From an uncultured Eubacteriales bacterium (GTDB lineage: Bacteria; Bacillota; Clostridia; Peptostreptococcales; Anaerovoracaceae), in assembly GCA_900315485.1 (NCBI GenBank), contig OMZI01000018.1:37459-101458 (forward strand): 64,000 nt of DNA, written 5' to 3'. Shown here one piece after another: positions 45,132 through 57,413 of the stretch (the first letter of the stretch is position 1; each line of letters begins with the position of its first letter). Below the pieces are notes generated by a model that saw only the letters and a list, made by a program, of their open reading frames with translations, was not told the origin of the DNA and ran no database searches. The position numbers and the translations under genes were made by a program.

Positions 45132-45410
45132 TTACAGTCCCTCATCAAAGTCCTCTGTATGCATCTTAGGGAAATTGAACATCTCCGCAACGATGCTGGT
45201 CGGGAATGTCTCGACCTTGTTGTTGTAGTCTCTGAGGACAGCCGAAAGATACTTCCTTGCATTGAGGATGTCCTCTTCTGATCCGGACTCCTCATACTTT
45301 CTGAGCTCTTCCTCAGCCATTTCGATGCGGTTCTTCTCCTGGGTAAGAGAATTGTAGCAGATCACTACAACCACCGCGATAACGACCAGAATTATAAGTA
45401 TTACAGCCAT
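45132..45410 (-). CDS. Short LemA-family membrane protein
   Basis: 92-aa protein. One N-terminal helix (VILIILVVIAVVVVICYNSL) is followed by about 30 charged residues and the typical LemA C-terminal segment (LNARKYLSAVLRDYNNKVE, then TFPTSIVAEMFNFPK). Normal LemA proteins are 180-200 aa; the central helical part is missing. The frame is open, the start has an RBS, and the DUF2207 partner follows, so it may be a working mini-LemA and not a decayed gene. Confidence 0.75.
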   Translation of the reverse strand: MAVILIILVVIAVVVVICYNSLTQEKNRIEMAEEELRKYEESGSEEDILNARKYLSAVLRDYNNKVETFPTSIVAEMFNFPKMHTEDFDEGL

Positions 45411-45449
45411 TGTTCATTCCCCTTTCTGTATGGGTTCTATATCAGTGCA

Positions 45450-48230
<2,781 letters not shown>

Positions 48231-48311
48231 AGTTATAACTTCCCTTTCTTAAATATTTCATGCAGGCTGCATTATGTGGCAAATTTTTTATCCAGTTGCC
48301 TTTTGCACCTG

Positions 48312-49571
48312 TTAATTATCCTCTTCGACCTTATCCTCTACAGATATCCGTGTCATGAGAGCTCTCCTCGCATCTGCCTTGGTTACTCTCACATGGAAGA
48401 CCTTGTGCTTGGACTCATAGTCGAATTCATCGCCTTCCTTAGGCAGCCTGTCGAGCTCTATCATGACCCAGCCGTTGACTGTGTTGGCATCGGCCTCTAT
48501 CTCTTCATCAAAGAGTTCGAAGAAATCCTCAAGGTCTGCATTGCCGGCAACAAGGTAAGTGTTGTCCCCTGCAGGTCTCACTTCCTTGGATGCTACGGTG
48601 TCGTGCTCGTCATAAATATCCCCGACGATCTCCTCGATGATATCTTCAAGCGTGACAAGACCGGTCGTTCCGCCGTACTCATCGACGACGATCGCTATAT
48701 GCGTCTTTTTGGCCTGCATCTTCTTGAGCAGGACAGCCGCCTTGATCGTCTCAGCGACATATGCGACAGGCTTTATGAACTTCTCCGTGTCCTTGATGTT
48801 CTTGACGTTGTTGTTGTAGAAATCCTTCTGGTTGAGAACTCCTATTATATTGTCCAGGTCGTCTTCGTAAACAGGAAGTCTTGACAGTCCTGAGTCCTTG
48901 AAGACCTGTTTTATCTCTGCTACCGGCGTGCCCTTTTCAATAGCCACGATGTCGACTCTCGGTGTCAGGATGTCGATCGCTTCAACATCATTGAACTCGA
49001 TCGCGTTCGCGATGAGCTCGCTCTGCTCCTCACCGATAGCACCCCCTGCTTCCGCTTCTTCAACGATAGTCAGGAGCTCATCCTCTGAGAATTCCGGTTC
49101 GGTGTTCTTTCCGACTATCTTCTTCAGAAGCACCTTGAGTCCCATGAAGATGAATGTCAGCGGCGTCATAATAATAATGAGGGCCTTGACAAACGGCGCC
49201 AGAAAGAGAGCAACCTCTTCCGAATACTCTCTTGCGATGATCTTAGGTGAAATCTCTCCCAGTACCAGTACAAGGATAGTGACCATTACTGTAGCGAGTG
49301 TAGGTCCTATTCTTGCCCCCCATGTCTGTATCCCGTATACGGTCGCCACAGTTGTCATGGCTATGTTGGCGATGGTGTTTCCGACAAGGATCGTGGTGAT
49401 CAGCTTGTCAAAATTCTCCGTCAGGTCGAGGACGATTGCCGCCCTCTTATTGTCCTCAGCAGCAAGATTCTTCATTTTGATCTTGTTGACCGAGGAGAAC
49501 GCGGTCTCTGTGCCCGAGAAGAATGTCGAGCACAGGACCAGCGCGATTATAGCAATCAGATAACTGTTCAT
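48312..49571 (-). CDS. CNNM/hemolysin-family divalent cation transporter
   Basis: 419-aa protein of the TlyC/CorC/CNNM group. The N-terminal DUF21 membrane domain has four hydrophobic segments (residues about 1-180; FSGTETAFSSVNKIK). A paired CBS domain (ILTPRVDIVAIEKGTP, LPVYEDDLDNIIGVL) and a C-terminal CorC/HlyC domain follow. Likely Mg2+ or Co2+ efflux or homeostasis, by family. It starts 9 bases after the giant repeat protein ends, so the two are co-transcribed. Confidence 0.88.
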   Translation of the reverse strand: MNSYLIAIIALVLCSTFFSGTETAFSSVNKIKMKNLAAEDNKRAAIVLDLTENFDKLITTILVGNTIANIAMTTVATVYGIQTWGARIGPTLATVMVTILVLVLGEISPKIIAREYSEEVALFLAPFVKALIIIMTPLTFIFMGLKVLLKKIVGKNTEPEFSEDELLTIVEEAEAGGAIGEEQSELIANAIEFNDVEAIDILTPRVDIVAIEKGTPVAEIKQVFKDSGLSRLPVYEDDLDNIIGVLNQKDFYNNNVKNIKDTEKFIKPVAYVAETIKAAVLLKKMQAKKTHIAIVVDEYGGTTGLVTLEDIIEEIVGDIYDEHDTVASKEVRPAGDNTYLVAGNADLEDFFELFDEEIEADANTVNGWVMIELDRLPKEGDEFDYESKHKVFHVRVTKADARRALMTRISVEDKVEEDN

Positions 49572-49580
49572 ATAATTGTT

Positions 49581-52500
49581 TTACTCTTCATTTCTGCCCG
49601 AAACGATAGCCCAGTCGATGGTCGTATCGATCTCAGGTGCGTTGTAGTTCTCACTGTCGTATGTCAGGTAAGCCTTGGCCGTGTATGTTCCGACCGCAAT
49701 GGCCTTGTTGTCCCTGTATCTGACATCGATCGACTTAGGAACGTTCCTCAGTACGATGCTCTTCTCATACGCATCGTAGACGAAAGGCTTGTCATAGCTC
49801 CAGTGAACATGTTCGGTGTCGTAGTTCGCCTTGTGGATTGTCCACTTCAGATCGGCGATCTCGTCAGCCTCGCAGTTTCTTGTATCGTATGTAAGCCTTG
49901 CTCTTGCAGTGTATGTGCCTGCATTGATCTTGACGTTATCGATGTATACGACCTCAGCATCATTAGGCAGTCCGATCAGGCTGACCTTCTTAGGCTTCTC
50001 GTCATAGACGAAAAGTGTGCTCGGGTCATAGTCCCAGCTTACGGCAGAGGTGTTGATCTTCTTCTTCTGGATCCTCCACTTGAGGCTGGCTGCAGTCGGC
50101 TCCTCATAGTTGTCCTTGTTGCTGTAGTCAAGGATGGCTTCAGCCATGTATGTGCCGGCATCGATCGCGGTGTTTCCTCTGTATCCCTGTACAGTGACTC
50201 CGTCAGGGAGACCTGTGAGCTTGACGGTCTTCTCTTCACCGCTGTAGATGATGTCATCGCTGTATGCCCATTCAGTTCCCGACATATCGTACTTGGCCTT
50301 GAGGATCTGCCACCAGCATCCTCTGACAGGCTCAGGTGTCTCAAAGTTTACAGGGTCAGCTGCTTCGATCTCGGCCATTGCCTCATACTCGCCTGCATTG
50401 ACCGCAGTGCTTCCCTTATAGATGACTGTGACATTCTCAGGAAGTCCTGCAAGCTGTACGCTCTTCTCTTCGCCGTCATATACGAACGGGCTCTCGTAAT
50501 CCCAGTGAACGCCTGACATGTCTATACCGGCCTTGGCGATCTCCCATCTGCACTCAGGAAGTACAACTTCTCTGTAGTTGGTGTCGGCAGGATTTACGAG
50601 TTTTGCCTTGGCGTAGTATACGCCTGCGTCTGTCGCTGTGTTGTCCTCGTATACGACCTCGAAGCCTTCAGGCACGCCTACGAGTTCCATCTCAGGTGCG
50701 ACTCCGCGGAGTCTCTCAAGGAAGCCCTGTTCCTTGGCCCTCTCAGTCAGAGCAACGCCCTTAGGGGTTCCGTCATATACGAACGGTCCTTCGTAGTTCC
50801 AGCTGATGCCGCTTATATCCACAGGAGCATCGGCCATTCCTATGCGCCATCTTACAGGTCCGAATTCAGGCCTGAAGTAGTTCCTCTCATCATAGCTCAG
50901 CTCTGCAGAAGCCTCATACTCTCCTGCATTGACACCTGTGTTGCCGGTGTAAGCTGCGGTTACGCCTGCCGGCAGTCCCTTGAGCGTGACTGCTCTCTCT
51001 GAACCGTTATATGTAAAGCTGTCCTCGTAATCCCATGCAACTCCGGACATGTCGTATACGGCCTTGTCGATCCTCCAGTCCATAGTTCCGATGTGCGGCT
51101 GGATGTAGTTGTGCTCATCGTATGTGAGTTCTGCAGAAGCAGTGTATTCACCTGCCTCTGTTGCAGCATTGCCGCTGTATACCGGCTCAACGCCTTCAGG
51201 GAGTCCTGTGATCGAGATGGACTTCTCGGTCCCGTCATAGACGTATCTCATGTCACCGGTCCATCTTGCATCGGACATGTCATACTCTGCCTTGACGATC
51301 TCCCAGTCGCAGTCTGCGATAACCGGAGCGTTATAGTTCTCCGGATTGACAGGCCTGAGGTCTGCGTGTGCTGTATAGTGTCCTACTACAGTTCCTGTGT
51401 TGCCGGAGTATTCAGCGGTGATGGTCTCCGGAATGCCAGCGAGCTCTACCTTCATCTCACCTCCGTCATATGTGAACGGCTGTGAGTAGTCCCATCTGAG
51501 TCTGCGGATGTCCGGATCAGCCTTGTTGATGGTCCATGTGCAGCTGACAGGTTCAGGTGTGCTGTAGTTGCCCGTATTGGTCCTGAATCTTGCAACAGCT
51601 GTGTATGTTCCTGCGTCTGTGGCCGAATTGTCTTCGTACTCCACGCTGAGTCCTTCCGGCACTCCTGTGAGATCAACTCTCTTAGGTGTTCCGTCATAAA
51701 TGAACTCTCCGCTGTAGTCCCACTTCACGCCGGACATGTCATACTCAGCCTTGCCGATGTGCCAAGGGAATGTGACCGTTTCAGGAGCATTGAAGTTGCT
51801 GTCTGATGTTCTGAACGATGCTGTGGCAACGTAGTCTCCTGCGAGGAATCCGCTGTTGCCCTCGTATGTTGCAGTAACATTCTCAGGGAGGTTGAAGAGC
51901 TCGATGCTCTTTCTCTCTCCGTCATATGTGAATGAATCCGGCTGGTAATCCCACTCAGCTCCGCTCATGTCGTAGTCTGCTCTGATGATCTCCCAGTCGC
52001 AGTCTGCCACAGTCGGCGTGTTGTAGTTGGCCTCATCGGACACTCTGAGGATGGCCCTTGCGGTATACTTGCCCGCGCCGGTCGCCTCATTGTTCCTGTA
52101 ATCTGCGCTGACGCCGTTAGGCAGCTGCTCGAGCATTACGCTCTGGACTCTTCCGTTATATACCTTGGCATCTGTGTAATCCCACTTTACAGCGCTCATC
52201 TCGTAGTCAGCCTTGATGATGCGCCACTTGCAGCTGTCTACGTACGGCTTGTTGTAGTTGCTCTGATCAAACGGGATCAGGTCAGCAGTTGCTTCGTAGA
52301 ATCCGGTCGCTGCTGCAGCGTTGCCCGAGTATACTGCGCGGACGCCTTCAGGCAGTCCTCTGAGCTCGACTTCGTGCATCCTGCCGGTGTAACTGAACTC
52401 TCCGCTGTAGTTCCACTGGACGGATGACATGTCAAAATCCGCCTTCCTTACCGTCCATTCACAGTTTGCGAATGAAGGTACCTTGTAGTTCCTTTCATCA

Positions 52501-55500
52501 GCACCTCTGAACGTTACGGATGCCTCATATGTGCCGGCATCAGCAGCCTCGTTGTTTCTGTATGTAGGTGTGACGCCCTCAGGCAGGCCCTTGATCACGA
52601 CCCTATGAACAGTTCCGTCATATGTGAACGGTCTGTCGTAATCCCAGTAAGCGTGGCTCATGTCGTAGTCACCCTTCTCGATTCTCCAGGTGACATTGCC
52701 GAGCTTGACCGGCGTATAGTTGGCTGTGTCCTCAGGTCTTATCTCTGCGGTTCCGACATATGTTCCGGCCTGCGATGCTCTTGTGTTTCCGTAAACGGCA
52801 TAGCAGCCCTCAGGGATGTCCACAGCATACACAGTCTTCTCGGATCCGTCGTATGTGAACGGATTCTCATAGGACCATGTGATTCCGGCTGTATCTACCG
52901 GCGCCTTGTCGATCTCCCATGTGCATTCGCGGAACTCAGGTCTCTCGTAGTTCTTCTCATCGAATTCGAAAGCTGCCTCAGCCATATAGACGCCTGCCTT
53001 TGCTGCAGTGTTTCCGCTGTATACAGGCTCAAGGCCGTCCGGCAGTCCGTTGATAACGACTTCCTTCTCGTAGCCGTCATACGTGAACTTTCTCTCTTCC
53101 TGCCATTTTGCATTTCTGAGGTCGTACTCGGCCTTCTCGATGCTCCAGTCAAGTGTCATGTCAGGAATGTTCGCATTATAGTTGGCTGTGTCGCTGACGG
53201 TGAATCTGGCGATAGCTGTGTAGTCGCCCGCATCCGTAGCGCTGGCATTGGTATAACTTACCCTTACGCCTTCCGGCACGCCTGAAAGCCTTACGCTCTT
53301 CCTGCTGCCGTCATAGGTGAACGGCGATGTGTAATCCCATACTGCGCCTGTGATGTCCGGGTCAGCCTTGCTGATGTTCCATGAATAGCCCATCGGCTTC
53401 GGCGGCAGGTAGTTGCTGTCATCTACAGCCGTGAATAGTGCCTTGGCATAGTATCTGCCGGCATTGTGGTATGTATTGAATGCGTACTCAACAGTAACAT
53501 CATCTCCGATGTCACTTGTGATCTCTACTGTCTTGTCAGTTCCGTCGAAGACAAAACCGCTGCAGTCTGTCCACTCGAGACCCGGCTTCTCGATCTGAGC
53601 CTTGTTTATGGCCCATGTGCAGCCGTTGACCTCAGGTGTCTCGTAGTTCAGAGGATCGCTCGGGCTGAGTACTGCCGTAGCTACGTACTTGCCGGCGTCT
53701 ATCCTGGTATTGTCTGAATATTCGACGTTGATGCCTTCAGGAAGCCCCTCGAGATATACTCCGTGCTCTTTTCCGTCATATGTGAAAGCTTCGCTGTAAT
53801 CCCAGTGAACTCCCGAGATGTCGAATCTGTCCTTGTTGATCTTCCACTGGCAGTCAGCTGGCTGCAGTGCGTACATGTTATCCGAGTCATACTCGAGGAC
53901 AGCGTGTGCGTTGTAAACTCCCGCATTGAATCCGCTTGCGTTCTCATAGTCAACGTGGATGCCTTCAGGTACTCCGGTGAGTTCGACGCTCTTGGTCTCA
54001 CCATCATATGTGAACGGTCCCTGATAGTTCCACTTTACGCCGGACATGTCAATGACCTTCTTCCTGATAGTCCAGTTAAGTGTCATGTCTTCCGGAGTGA
54101 AATAGTTGTGTGTATCCGGGTTGATGAACATGGCGACAGCCTTGTAATCACCGGCGGATATGCCGACCTGATTGCGGTATCTGACTCCGAGTTCTTCCGG
54201 AACTCCCTGAAGAGTAACTTCGTGTGTCTCGCGGTCAAAATCGAAAGGCTTGTCATAGTCCCATCTTACGGCGCCCATGTCATATGAGGCCTTGGCGATC
54301 TCCCACTCATACTCCACAGGACCGGACGCCCTGTAGTTTCCGGTGAGGGTTCCTCTTGCAAGGTACTTGCCTGCAGGTGTCTCCTCTGCTCCGTCATAGT
54401 CGATCTCTGCATCATCAGGAAGGTTGAGGATGCGGACTGACTTAGGCTGTCCGTCATATACGAACTTGTCATATTCAGACCACTCCAGAGTCAGCGGATC
54501 GATCACCGCCTTCTCTATCTCCCATACGCACGGAACTACGTCCGCAGGTTTTTCATAGTTGACCTCGTCGTAATGAAGAGTTGCTGTTGCGGTATAGATG
54601 CCGGCTCCTGCAGCTCTGTTGTTTTCATATGTCGCTGTAACACCCTCAGGAAGTCCTGTGAGTGCAACACTTCTCTCGCTGCCGTCATATGTAAAGACGT
54701 CCTCATAGTCCCAGTGTACCTGCGACATGTCATAGGAAGCCTTTCTGACTGACCACTCATATTCCTTCATGATCGACGGTTCGCTGAAATTGTCATCGTC
54801 ATAGTCGAGTTTTACTGCAGCAACATAGTTGCCCGCTTCAGTAGCGGTGTTGCCCTCGTACTCAGCATGCACTCCGACCGGAAGCCCCTCGATCCATACG
54901 TGTTTAGGTGTGCCGTCGTATGTCATATTGCTGTCTTCAGCCCAGCGTACGCCCGACATATCCTTGGCAGCCTTCTTGATCCTGAGCTCAACGGCATTGG
55001 AAACCGTTTTGCCCACACTGTTGGCAGCGCAGAGTCTTACGAGCCAGCCGTTGCACTTTACCGGCAGGATGGTATTGTGGTCTATCGCCTGCCATGTGCC
55101 TTCTTCTCCGTTAGGGCTGACCTCCAGATAGCCGGTAACATTAGGGTCTCCGGCAGAAACGATCTCAGGCAGCTCGAACGGTATAGGCTGTCCGAATGTG
55201 AACTCGTCAACAGGACGCACTTCTCCGATCTCAGGTGCGCTGGCCCATACAGCATACAGGTTGAGGTCCTCGTCGACATTGTTGAGCTCCTGGCCCGGCT
55301 GCAGCATAGTGCCCGATCCGTCAGCCTCGGTGTTCCATCCGATGAAAACGAACTTCTCTCCCGGTGCAGCATACATCGGATCCTCGATCATGTACCTGAA
55401 ATCCGGGACAGTCTTCCTCTCTGTCGAGATGTCTCTGCCTGCGTTCTCATGATAGATGACCATGCAGCCCTCCGCGGAGATGACTCTTGCTCTTCTGTAC

Positions 55501-55967
55501 TTGCCGGCCTCCTTGACTGCGAGTCTGTCGCATGAAGTCGTTCCGTCTCCGTTAAGACTGAATGCAGGTCCGAGCAGTATGTCCGTGAGTCTTGCGCACT
55601 TTGCAAACATTCTGTTCATGTCTGAGCATCCGGAGGTATCGAAAGATGATATATCCAGCTCTCTGAGTCTTGTGCAGCCCTCAAACATCGAGCGCATGTC
55701 GGTTACGCCCGCTGTATTGAACCCGCTGAGATCTGCAGCTTCGAGGCCCTTGCAGCCTTTGAACAGTCCTGCAAGCGAAGCCCCTTCAGGGAACGTCACC
55801 TCACCGATTACTGCCGCTTCAGTGATGAGTGTGCGGTAGTTCTCCCATGGAATCCCGCTGTCATCCAGACTCTCGGCCTGACCTCCGTTAATGAAGAGTC
55901 TGCCCGTCTCGTCGATGCCCCACAGGCACTCTCCCCACTTATCTACCTTGATGAAATTCTTGTCCAT
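49581..55967 (-). CDS. Giant protein with BspA-like repeats and 23 tandem MBG-like repeats
   Basis: 2128 aa. Residues about 1-60 are unique; 65-130 hold BspA-type (DUF285) repeats (DMRSMFEGCTRLRELDISSF). A Listeria-Bacteroides-type repeat lies at about 165-245 (FIGWNTEADGSGTML, then LNLYAVWA), and an Ig-like segment at about 250-330. The rest is 23 tandem repeats of about 77 aa that I counted by eye. Each has the pattern D-M-S-x-V-x-W-D-Y, F-T-Y-D-G, LPEGV, N-x-A-x-x-A-G-x-Y, and W-x-I-x-K-A. Repeat 19 carries an insert of about 24 residues. No signal peptide and no C-terminal anchor are visible, although such repeats are usually on surface proteins. The start has AAAAGGA. Function unknown; adhesion is the usual guess. 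Confidence 0.85.
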   Translation of the reverse strand: MDKNFIKVDKWGECLWGIDETGRLFINGGQAESLDDSGIPWENYRTLITEAAVIGEVTFPEGASLAGLFKGCKGLEAADLSGFNTAGVTDMRSMFEGCTRLRELDISSFDTSGCSDMNRMFAKCARLTDILLGPAFSLNGDGTTSCDRLAVKEAGKYRRARVISAEGCMVIYHENAGRDISTERKTVPDFRYMIEDPMYAAPGEKFVFIGWNTEADGSGTMLQPGQELNNVDEDLNLYAVWASAPEIGEVRPVDEFTFGQPIPFELPEIVSAGDPNVTGYLEVSPNGEEGTWQAIDHNTILPVKCNGWLVRLCAANSVGKTVSNAVELRIKKAAKDMSGVRWAEDSNMTYDGTPKHVWIEGLPVGVHAEYEGNTATEAGNYVAAVKLDYDDDNFSEPSIMKEYEWSVRKASYDMSQVHWDYEDVFTYDGSERSVALTGLPEGVTATYENNRAAGAGIYTATATLHYDEVNYEKPADVVPCVWEIEKAVIDPLTLEWSEYDKFVYDGQPKSVRILNLPDDAEIDYDGAEETPAGKYLARGTLTGNYRASGPVEYEWEIAKASYDMGAVRWDYDKPFDFDRETHEVTLQGVPEELGVRYRNQVGISAGDYKAVAMFINPDTHNYFTPEDMTLNWTIRKKVIDMSGVKWNYQGPFTYDGETKSVELTGVPEGIHVDYENASGFNAGVYNAHAVLEYDSDNMYALQPADCQWKINKDRFDISGVHWDYSEAFTYDGKEHGVYLEGLPEGINVEYSDNTRIDAGKYVATAVLSPSDPLNYETPEVNGCTWAINKAQIEKPGLEWTDCSGFVFDGTDKTVEITSDIGDDVTVEYAFNTYHNAGRYYAKALFTAVDDSNYLPPKPMGYSWNISKADPDITGAVWDYTSPFTYDGSRKSVRLSGVPEGVRVSYTNASATDAGDYTAIARFTVSDTANYNANIPDMTLDWSIEKAEYDLRNAKWQEERKFTYDGYEKEVVINGLPDGLEPVYSGNTAAKAGVYMAEAAFEFDEKNYERPEFRECTWEIDKAPVDTAGITWSYENPFTYDGSEKTVYAVDIPEGCYAVYGNTRASQAGTYVGTAEIRPEDTANYTPVKLGNVTWRIEKGDYDMSHAYWDYDRPFTYDGTVHRVVIKGLPEGVTPTYRNNEAADAGTYEASVTFRGADERNYKVPSFANCEWTVRKADFDMSSVQWNYSGEFSYTGRMHEVELRGLPEGVRAVYSGNAAAATGFYEATADLIPFDQSNYNKPYVDSCKWRIIKADYEMSAVKWDYTDAKVYNGRVQSVMLEQLPNGVSADYRNNEATGAGKYTARAILRVSDEANYNTPTVADCDWEIIRADYDMSGAEWDYQPDSFTYDGERKSIELFNLPENVTATYEGNSGFLAGDYVATASFRTSDSNFNAPETVTFPWHIGKAEYDMSGVKWDYSGEFIYDGTPKRVDLTGVPEGLSVEYEDNSATDAGTYTAVARFRTNTGNYSTPEPVSCTWTINKADPDIRRLRWDYSQPFTYDGGEMKVELAGIPETITAEYSGNTGTVVGHYTAHADLRPVNPENYNAPVIADCDWEIVKAEYDMSDARWTGDMRYVYDGTEKSISITGLPEGVEPVYSGNAATEAGEYTASAELTYDEHNYIQPHIGTMDWRIDKAVYDMSGVAWDYEDSFTYNGSERAVTLKGLPAGVTAAYTGNTGVNAGEYEASAELSYDERNYFRPEFGPVRWRIGMADAPVDISGISWNYEGPFVYDGTPKGVALTERAKEQGFLERLRGVAPEMELVGVPEGFEVVYEDNTATDAGVYYAKAKLVNPADTNYREVVLPECRWEIAKAGIDMSGVHWDYESPFVYDGEEKSVQLAGLPENVTVIYKGSTAVNAGEYEAMAEIEAADPVNFETPEPVRGCWWQILKAKYDMSGTEWAYSDDIIYSGEEKTVKLTGLPDGVTVQGYRGNTAIDAGTYMAEAILDYSNKDNYEEPTAASLKWRIQKKKINTSAVSWDYDPSTLFVYDEKPKKVSLIGLPNDAEVVYIDNVKINAGTYTARARLTYDTRNCEADEIADLKWTIHKANYDTEHVHWSYDKPFVYDAYEKSIVLRNVPKSIDVRYRDNKAIAVGTYTAKAYLTYDSENYNAPEIDTTIDWAIVSGRNEE

Positions 55968-56070
55968 AATCTGTTCCTTTTATAATCACATCCGCCGCCC
56001 GGAGCGGCTAATTGGTAACATAATCATACATAGTAGATTATATAATAATCAGGGTGCAAAATGAAGATAC

Positions 56071-56100
56071 TAAAAATAGGCGCGGCACTATGGCCGCGCC
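56071..56100 (-). terminator. Terminator of the cation exchanger gene
   Basis: Perfect 8-bp GGCGCGGC / GCCGCGCC stem with a 6-base loop read on the minus strand, followed by TATTTTTAG. Downstream, a TATAAT (near 56030) could start the giant-protein transcript, and a GC hairpin lies in its leader near 55990-56010. Confidence 0.85.
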
Positions 56101-56165
56101 CTGAAGTTCAGTATCAGATATATCTGCCGGCGTTCACACACAGTGCTGCCGGGACCCCTCCTCAC

Positions 56166-57215
56166 TTATACGAAGAAGAATGCCGCGCCTATCATGATGT
56201 ACACCGTCACAAGCTGCAGTCCTTCGAGCCAGTTCGACTCTCCGTCAGATGCTACACGGTTAGCGATAAGGACCGCGCCGGTAACCGAGACGAGCTCGAA
56301 TGGCGTGAACACGATGCTCATCGGTGTGAAGAACAGGCTGAGAAGTGTCAGCACAGGGACTACGAACAGTATGATCTGAAGGCTGGAGCCGAGAGCGATC
56401 TCTATCGCAGCGTTCATCTTGTTCTTGTAAGCCATTATGATCGCCGATGAGTGCTCTGCCGCATTACCTATGATCGGGACCAGAATGATACCGACGAAGG
56501 TCCTGCTGAGACCTGCGCTGTCCGCCATCGGTTCGACCGTTCCGACGAAAATCTCCGAGATCACGGCGATGCAGACCGTTGATGCGATCAGAAGCCCTAC
56601 AGCCTTAGGCAGGCTCGCATTGTGTTCCTCTTCATCATCTGCAGTTACAGATTCCTCATACAGCGCCCTGTGCGTCACGAAGGTGAACACGAACTGCATG
56701 ACATATACAAGCAGCATCAGTACCGCAATAATCACGCTGAGTCCTTCATACTGCGAATTGAGGCTCTCCTCAGGAAGAGCATGGGTGAATATGGCCGGTA
56801 TCGAGAGCCCGAGCACCGACAGGAGCAGCATGCTCGCCGTTATATTGATGGAGTTCCTGTTGAATGTCTGCGTCTTGTACTTCAGTCCTCCCGCCAGCAT
56901 CGACATGCCCAGCACCAGCAGGATGTTTCCGATGACTGAACCTGCGAGGGACGCCTTTACTACATCAAACAGCCCTTCCTTCATGGCTACGAACGCTATG
57001 ATGAGCTCAGTGGCGTTTCCGAATGTCGCATTCAGGAGTCCGCCTATCCTCTGTCCGGCAAAGCCCGCGATATCGTCAGTGGCTTTGCCCATGACTCCTG
57101 CCAGCGGCACTATCGCAAGTGCACTGCACAGGAACAGAGCCGTGTCCGAAAAGCCCATTATCTTTCCCGCTATGGTAATTGGTATGAAAACCAGAAGTAT
57201 ATATAGGTATTTCAC
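56166..57215 (-). CDS. Calcium/proton exchanger, Cax family
   Basis: 349-aa membrane antiporter with about eleven hydrophobic segments. The two inverted alpha-repeats carry the signatures GNATELIIAF (near residue 66) and GNAAEHSSAI (near 250), with the key Glu in each. A short acidic loop (TADDEEEHN) near residue 200 separates the halves. Probably exports Ca2+. It has its own terminator and a TATAAT box upstream (complement of 57308-57313). Confidence 0.92.
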   Translation of the reverse strand: MKYLYILLVFIPITIAGKIMGFSDTALFLCSALAIVPLAGVMGKATDDIAGFAGQRIGGLLNATFGNATELIIAFVAMKEGLFDVVKASLAGSVIGNILLVLGMSMLAGGLKYKTQTFNRNSINITASMLLLSVLGLSIPAIFTHALPEESLNSQYEGLSVIIAVLMLLVYVMQFVFTFVTHRALYEESVTADDEEEHNASLPKAVGLLIASTVCIAVISEIFVGTVEPMADSAGLSRTFVGIILVPIIGNAAEHSSAIIMAYKNKMNAAIEIALGSSLQIILFVVPVLTLLSLFFTPMSIVFTPFELVSVTGAVLIANRVASDGESNWLEGLQLVTVYIMIGAAFFFV

Positions 57216-57325
57216 CGTCTTATTCCGCCTCTCTGTCCATAAGTCAGCAGGCCATGCATATGTGTACCATCAGGCACCGTATGTATGCACCGGTCTGCTC
57301 CTCATTTATTATAGTCCAAACACAT

Positions 57326-57355
57326 GACAAAAGGGGACCGAAATCCCCTTTTGTC
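57326..57355. terminator. Bidirectional terminator at the end of metNIQ
   Basis: Perfect 12-bp stem GACAAAAGGGGA / TCCCCTTTTGTC with a 6-base loop, 58 bases after the metQ stop codon. The A and T runs are inside the stem ends. Confidence 0.8.
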
Positions 57356-57413
57356 TGATCTTATTGTCTCTGACGGATATCATTCCGTCCGGGAAAAACT
57401 GCGCTGATCCTTT

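Noticed and set aside
49581-55000. Tandem repeats of the giant gene as an assembly artefact
   Set aside because: The 23 repeats are clearly divergent at DNA and protein level and the frame stays open throughout.
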